Part shown: piece by piece, positions 5,766-9,251 of the stretch | Position numbering within the stretch: position 1 is the first letter of the stretch | Layout: each line of letters opens with the position of its first letter | Notes under the pieces: generated by a model | Told to the model about the DNA's origin: nothing | Databases searched by the model: none | Seen by the model: only the letters and a program-made list of their open reading frames with translations | Program-made: the position numbers and the translations under genes | Assembly: GCA_022703195.1 (NCBI GenBank) | Contig: JAKLEF010000065.1 | Coordinates: forward strand, 1 to 9,251 | Direction of reading: 5' to 3' | DNA length: 9,251 nucleotides | Source of the DNA: Candidatus Fermentibacterota bacterium | Lineage (GTDB): Bacteria > Fermentibacterota > Fermentibacteria > Fermentibacterales > Fermentibacteraceae

Positions 5766-8695
5766 GTCAGGGCGCAGGCCACGCGGATCCCGTGCGCAGG
5801 ACGGTTCCGACCGACCGCTGGTTCGCTGCGGCGGCCGGGATCATCGTCGGTCTGGTATATCTGCTGACCATGGCCAGGACCGTCAGCTTCTGGGACAGCG
5901 GCGAGTACATCGCCTGCTCCTGGATCGCCGGGATACCCCACCCGCCATGCGTCCCGCTCTTCGTCCTCCTTGGCAGGTTCTCCACGCTGCTGTTCGGGTT
6001 CATCCCGGACATCGCCACCAGGACGAACCTCATGTGCGTGATCGCCGGAACCGTCTCGATGGCTCTCCTGGCCAGGCTCACGCAGCGCTGGTCCGTCAGG
6101 ATGGGGCTTTCGCCCTCCTTCTACAGGCCGGTGTCCGTGGCTGCTGCCCTGCTCGCCGGTTTCAGCTTCACGGTATGGCAGAACAACAACGCGATGGAGA
6201 CCTACGCCATCTCCCAGTGCATCGCGGTGACAGCCATCTGGGTCTTCGACATCTGGATCGTCCGCACGGAGGAGTCGCGCCCGGCCGACAGGCAGCTCTA
6301 CCTCGTCCTCTATCTCCTCACCATGGCCGTCGGGGTGCATCTGGCGGCACTGATAGCCGTGCCCGGCATCGCCGTGATCTACGCCCTGTCAGCCGCGAAG
6401 GGCAGGTCTGCCCTCTGGAGGAGCCCTCGATTCCTGGCTACTGCCCTGGGCCTGATGGTCCTGGCTTTCAGCGTGCACCTCTACATGCCCCTGAGGGCCG
6501 TCCAGAGGCCCGAGATCAACGAGACCGACCCCTCGAACTGGCCCGCCTTCAGGTCCGCGCTCGCCAGGGAGCAGTACGGCCAGGTCTCAGTCTTCGACAG
6601 GAAGGGCCCGGTGCCCGATCAGATCGCCCAGTACTTCAGATACCTCTCATGGCAGTCAGGCCTCCCGCAGTCGTGGGACAGGATGCTGGGCGCCGCCGGC
6701 ACTCCGCTGTTCTTCGCGATCAGGTTCGCCGTCACGATCTCGGCCCTCTGGGGGTGCGTGCTCCTATGGCGCCGGAACCGCCGCATCCTGCTCTATGTCG
6801 GTACGATCTTCCTGATGGCAAGCGTGTTCTTCATCTTCTACCTCAACTTCAAGACCGGTCCGATCGCCTCCTCCACCGGAGAGGTGCGCGAGAGGGACTA
6901 CTTCTACGCGGATTCCTTCGCCCTCTTCGCTGTCTTCGCTGCGTTCGGAGCTGGAGCCTTCCTCAGGACGGCCACGCGCAGGGACGAAGCCGCATGGGCC
7001 GTGATGCTCCTGCCCGTCGCAAGCCTGGCGGGGAACTACTTCATGTGCGACCGCTCCCGGGACGTCGTGGCGCGCGACTACGGCATCAACCTCCTCGAAT
7101 CCTGCTCCGAGGGGGCCGTGCTCATAACCAACGGCGACAACGACACCTTCCCCCTCTGGTTCGCGCAGTCCGTCCTCGGGGTGAGGAGGGACGTCATCGT
7201 CAGCAACCTCAGCCTGATGAACACGGACTGGTACCTGTACCAGCTCCTCGACCGCGACCCTGCGCTCATCCCCTTCGGGGATCTCGGCCTGGTGGACTCG
7301 ATGCGCCCCGTGTTCATCTGGGGGCCGCACTACTTCCATGTCACGAGCGACGGCATGCCTCTCCTCTCGGAGACCGACAGCGGGATACTCCGATCCGTGT
7401 TCCCGCAGGCCTGGCCGTGGGCGGTCCGGCGCGGCGGCTTCGCGCTCGCGCTGCCGAGCGAATCGTACGGGGTCCAGGGCTCGATCGGGATGCAGGACCT
7501 CGTGATGCTGTCGATGGTGGCGCGGAGGGACGTCCACGGTCGCGATGTCTATCTGGCGGGAACCGTCGCCGAGGACAGCAGGATCTACGTCGAACCCTAC
7601 CTGATCATGGAGGGGATCGCCTTCAGGGTCGGTGACGAGCCCGGCACCGGCATGGTGGACGTGGGCCGGAGCTGGCGCCTGATGGATTCGTACCGTTTCG
7701 AGGGCCTTGACGATCCGGGAATCTTCAAGGACGACCAGGCCGTGCTGCTTGCCAGGAACTACGTGCTGGCCTACCACAGGCTCGTGGACGCACACTACGA
7801 CGGAGGATCGGCGGACAGCGCCGGGATCGCCCTCGCACGAGCCGAGTCCCTATTCGTGGCCATGCCTTCGGAATGGATGCAGTTCCTCCCCACGCACGCC
7901 CTCCTGGCGGCAAGGCTCGTCGACGGCGTCCAGGGATGCGATTCGGCCGCGTCGTACATCCTCTCGGCGGCGGACCGCCTGGCCGGCTTCGCCTCGGCCC
8001 GTTCGGACTCCAGGCTCTCGCAGACAGCCGTCCTCCTGGGACAGGTGGCCATCGACTACGACAGGGAGGGCCAGCTCGAGAGGGTGGTCGACTCGCTCCA
8101 GCCCGGCACGGCTGCCAACGTCTGGCTGCAGGTGGAGGTGGACCTCCACTTCGGGAACCACATAGGGGCGTGGAACGCGCTGAGGGGCTACGAGGAGACC
8201 CATCCGGGCGACCCGACGATCGACTTCCTGAGATCCGAGATGGATGCCTATCTGGAAACCACTGACCGCATGGACAGGTTCGACCTCCAGAACAGCGCCG
8301 TCTCGACTATAGTGCAGGCGGGTGACACCGCACGCGTAAGCGACGCGCTGGATGCGATGATCTCATTCCTCGCCGCCGGGGAGGCCGGTTCGGCCTATGC
8401 GTGCGGAGCGTACTACTCGGCGGCGCTCGGGGAGCCCGGAGCGGAATCCCTTCTGTCCGGCTTCGCCGCTGCGATCGCGGATGATCCGGCGGGCGCGGAG
8501 GCCATGGCGGAATGGTTCTCACTAGAGTCGGTCAGGACGTCCCCCGGGATCCTTGCCTGGGAGTGCGCGCGCCTGGGCGAGGATGCCCTGTGCTATGCGG
8601 CCCTCGCCAGGACGGACGCAACGGAGGAGACTCTGGGAAGGATGCTGGCAGACCCCGCTGCATACGCCCGCGGGATGGCCGCGCCGGCCCTCTGA
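5762..8695 (+). CDS. DUF2723 membrane protein, putative protein O-mannosyltransferase (GT117/TMEM260-like)
   Basis: A 977-residue protein. The first half is polytopic, with about 9-11 predicted helices (for example 20-38, 88-105, 150-167, 180-208, 224-243, 315-335, 341-361, 385-401, 411-427). Signature motifs of DUF2723: TVSFWDSGEYIA (40-51) with acidic Asp45/Glu48 just after the first helix; HPPCVPLFVLLGR (60-72), where many relatives have HPPGAPLF; GEVRERDYFY (373-382); and NGDNDTFPLWF (457-467) followed by GVRRDV and NLSLMNTDWY. DUF2723 proteins are multi-membrane GT-C-type enzymes, and human TMEM260 of this family transfers O-mannose to proteins; the donor and acceptor here are unknown. 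The second half (about 500-977) is soluble, and from about 650 mainly helical and Ala/Asp-rich, perhaps a divergent TPR-like array. The ATG at 5762 overlaps the recombinase stop (ATGA). The family name is secure; the enzyme activity is inferred. Confidence 0.88.
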   Translation: MSQGAGHADPVRRTVPTDRWFAAAAGIIVGLVYLLTMARTVSFWDSGEYIACSWIAGIPHPPCVPLFVLLGRFSTLLFGFIPDIATRTNLMCVIAGTVSMALLARLTQRWSVRMGLSPSFYRPVSVAAALLAGFSFTVWQNNNAMETYAISQCIAVTAIWVFDIWIVRTEESRPADRQLYLVLYLLTMAVGVHLAALIAVPGIAVIYALSAAKGRSALWRSPRFLATALGLMVLAFSVHLYMPLRAVQRPEINETDPSNWPAFRSALAREQYGQVSVFDRKGPVPDQIAQYFRYLSWQSGLPQSWDRMLGAAGTPLFFAIRFAVTISALWGCVLLWRRNRRILLYVGTIFLMASVFFIFYLNFKTGPIASSTGEVRERDYFYADSFALFAVFAAFGAGAFLRTATRRDEAAWAVMLLPVASLAGNYFMCDRSRDVVARDYGINLLESCSEGAVLITNGDNDTFPLWFAQSVLGVRRDVIVSNLSLMNTDWYLYQLLDRDPALIPFGDLGLVDSMRPVFIWGPHYFHVTSDGMPLLSETDSGILRSVFPQAWPWAVRRGGFALALPSESYGVQGSIGMQDLVMLSMVARRDVHGRDVYLAGTVAEDSRIYVEPYLIMEGIAFRVGDEPGTGMVDVGRSWRLMDSYRFEGLDDPGIFKDDQAVLLARNYVLAYHRLVDAHYDGGSADSAGIALARAESLFVAMPSEWMQFLPTHALLAARLVDGVQGCDSAASYILSAADRLAGFASARSDSRLSQTAVLLGQVAIDYDREGQLERVVDSLQPGTAANVWLQVEVDLHFGNHIGAWNALRGYEETHPGDPTIDFLRSEMDAYLETTDRMDRFDLQNSAVSTIVQAGDTARVSDALDAMISFLAAGEAGSAYACGAYYSAALGEPGAESLLSGFAAAIADDPAGAEAMAEWFSLESVRTSPGILAWECARLGEDALCYAALARTDATEETLGRMLADPAAYARGMAAPAL

Positions 8696-8806
8696 GGAAC
8701 CGCCGGGCGGCTGATGGAGTGGTCCTGATGCGCCGGGACTTGCACCGGGGGCCGGCAATCGGTAGTTTCTGTCCGGTCAGTCGGCCATGAAGCCGCGGGA
8801 GCTCGA
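8696..8806 (+). promoter_or_regulatory. intergenic gap with a weak candidate promoter
   Basis: This 111-bp stretch is the largest non-coding gap in the window. A candidate promoter is TTGCAC (8740-8745), a 17-bp spacer and TAGTTT (8763-8768), placed 38 bp before the GTPase start. Each box matches only three of six positions of the sigma-70 consensus, so this is weak. The -35 part overlaps a GC-rich inverted repeat (CCGG-GGG-CCGG, 8745-8755), which could instead be a small hairpin. A GGGAG at 8797-8801 serves as ribosome-binding site for the ATG at 8807. Confidence 0.3.
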
Positions 8807-9251
8807 ATGCACAGATCCGGCAGCGAGGTAGCCTACAAGATCGTCTTCTACGGCCCGGGGCTCTCCGGCAAGACGACCAATCTCAGACGGATCCGCGACC
8901 TGATCGCCCCCGAGAACAGGGGCAGGCTGGTGACCCTCTGCACCCGCGGCGAGAGAACCGTGTTCTTCGACTTCCTCCCTGTCGACTTCGCATGGGTCAA
9001 GGGCGCGAACGTGAGGCTCCACCTCTACTCCGTGCCCGGACAGGCGTACTATGCCCTCAGCAGGAGGGTGATCCTCGACGGGCTGGACGGTCTCGTGTTC
9101 GTCGCGGACAGCCAGATGGAGCGCATGGACGCCAATGTGGACACACTGGACGACCTAGAGCAGAACCTGCAGAGCTTCAGCCTCAACCTCTCCATGATCC
9201 CGGTCGTCCTCCAGTACAACAAGCGGGATCTCCCGGGCATCGCCCCCGTCG
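8807..9251 (+). CDS. second MglA-type Ras-like small GTPase (partial, 3' end missing)
   Basis: The first 148 residues of an MglA-family GTPase that continues past the window. Motifs: KIVFYGPGLSGKTTN with P-loop G16-T24, GERTVFFDFLP (48-58) with Arg50 at the arginine-finger position, HLYSVPGQ (72-79), FVADSQ (98-103) and NKRDLP (138-143). It is a paralogue of the GTPase at 610-1212, with about half of aligned residues the same by eye. It differs in a shorter N-terminus, in the region after DFLP (VDFAWVKGAN against LDTGMINGFK) and in two extra residues before the NKRD strand. The differing loops lie in or near the switch regions, so it may bind different partners. The ATG at 8807 has GGGAG five bases upstream. 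A weak promoter may precede it, so it may form a transcript separate from the DUF2723 gene. Confidence 0.9.
   Translation, partial: MHRSGSEVAYKIVFYGPGLSGKTTNLRRIRDLIAPENRGRLVTLCTRGERTVFFDFLPVDFAWVKGANVRLHLYSVPGQAYYALSRRVILDGLDGLVFVADSQMERMDANVDTLDDLEQNLQSFSLNLSMIPVVLQYNKRDLPGIAPV

Noticed and set aside
5665..7635. 656-codon open frame on the plus strand
   Set aside because: It is out of frame with the DUF2723 gene, whose family motifs are unmistakable; its composition is Arg/Pro-rich with no motif.
8700..8710. CCGCC-G-GGCGG inverted repeat just after the DUF2723 stop
   Set aside because: The loop is too small and no T-run follows, so it is not a convincing intrinsic terminator.
8740..8758. 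GC-rich inverted repeat with TTG/CAA ends as terminator or operator
   Set aside because: The three-base loop, bulged stem and lack of a T-tract make a terminator unlikely, and no matching half-sites support an operator.

Overview
The window is a densely packed, GC-rich bacterial segment. Every gene I can support lies on the + strand, with gaps of at most about 110 bp. Arginine is written mostly as AGG (about 27 of 38 Arg codons in the recombinase gene by hand count). Together with Myxococcus-type MglA GTPases and a DUF2723 membrane protein, this suggests a poorly sampled, high-GC lineage near the FCB group or the deltaproteobacterial lines. The phylum assignment (for example Fermentibacterota- or Eisenbacteria-like) is a guess that the sequence alone cannot settle.

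Layout: (1) 1-102 is the tail of an unidentified gene. (2) 127-606 holds two small membrane proteins, a DUF4321 protein and TatA of the twin-arginine export system. (3) 610-2659 holds an MglA-type small GTPase, a possible 29-residue ORF that bridges the gap by ATGA/TGATG junctions, and a 453-residue single-pass membrane protein. I recognise no family for the whole of that protein. It appears to combine an N-terminal domain resembling the ribosomal L7/L12 C-terminal fold, an eight-cysteine cross-brace zinc finger (B-box/FYVE-like spacing), one transmembrane helix and an exported C-terminal domain. (4) 2707-8695 holds topA (DNA topoisomerase I), a XerC/D tyrosine recombinase whose start lies inside topA, and a 977-residue DUF2723 protein (GT117 / TMEM260-like, putative O-mannosyltransferase) whose ATG overlaps the recombinase stop. 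(5) After a 111-bp gap with a weak candidate promoter, a second MglA-type GTPase begins at 8807 and runs off the end.

How the parts may work together: TopA and Xer are chromosome-maintenance enzymes and form a known type of gene pair. The two MglA-type GTPases point to a spatial-regulation module. The GTPase at 610 and the zinc-finger membrane protein at 1298 are the most novel pair: they look co-translated, and the membrane protein could be an effector, anchor or regulator for the GTPase. That is inference from gene order. No MglB/Roadblock partner is seen in the window. I see no RNA genes, CRISPR arrays, insertion sequences or convincing intrinsic terminators.
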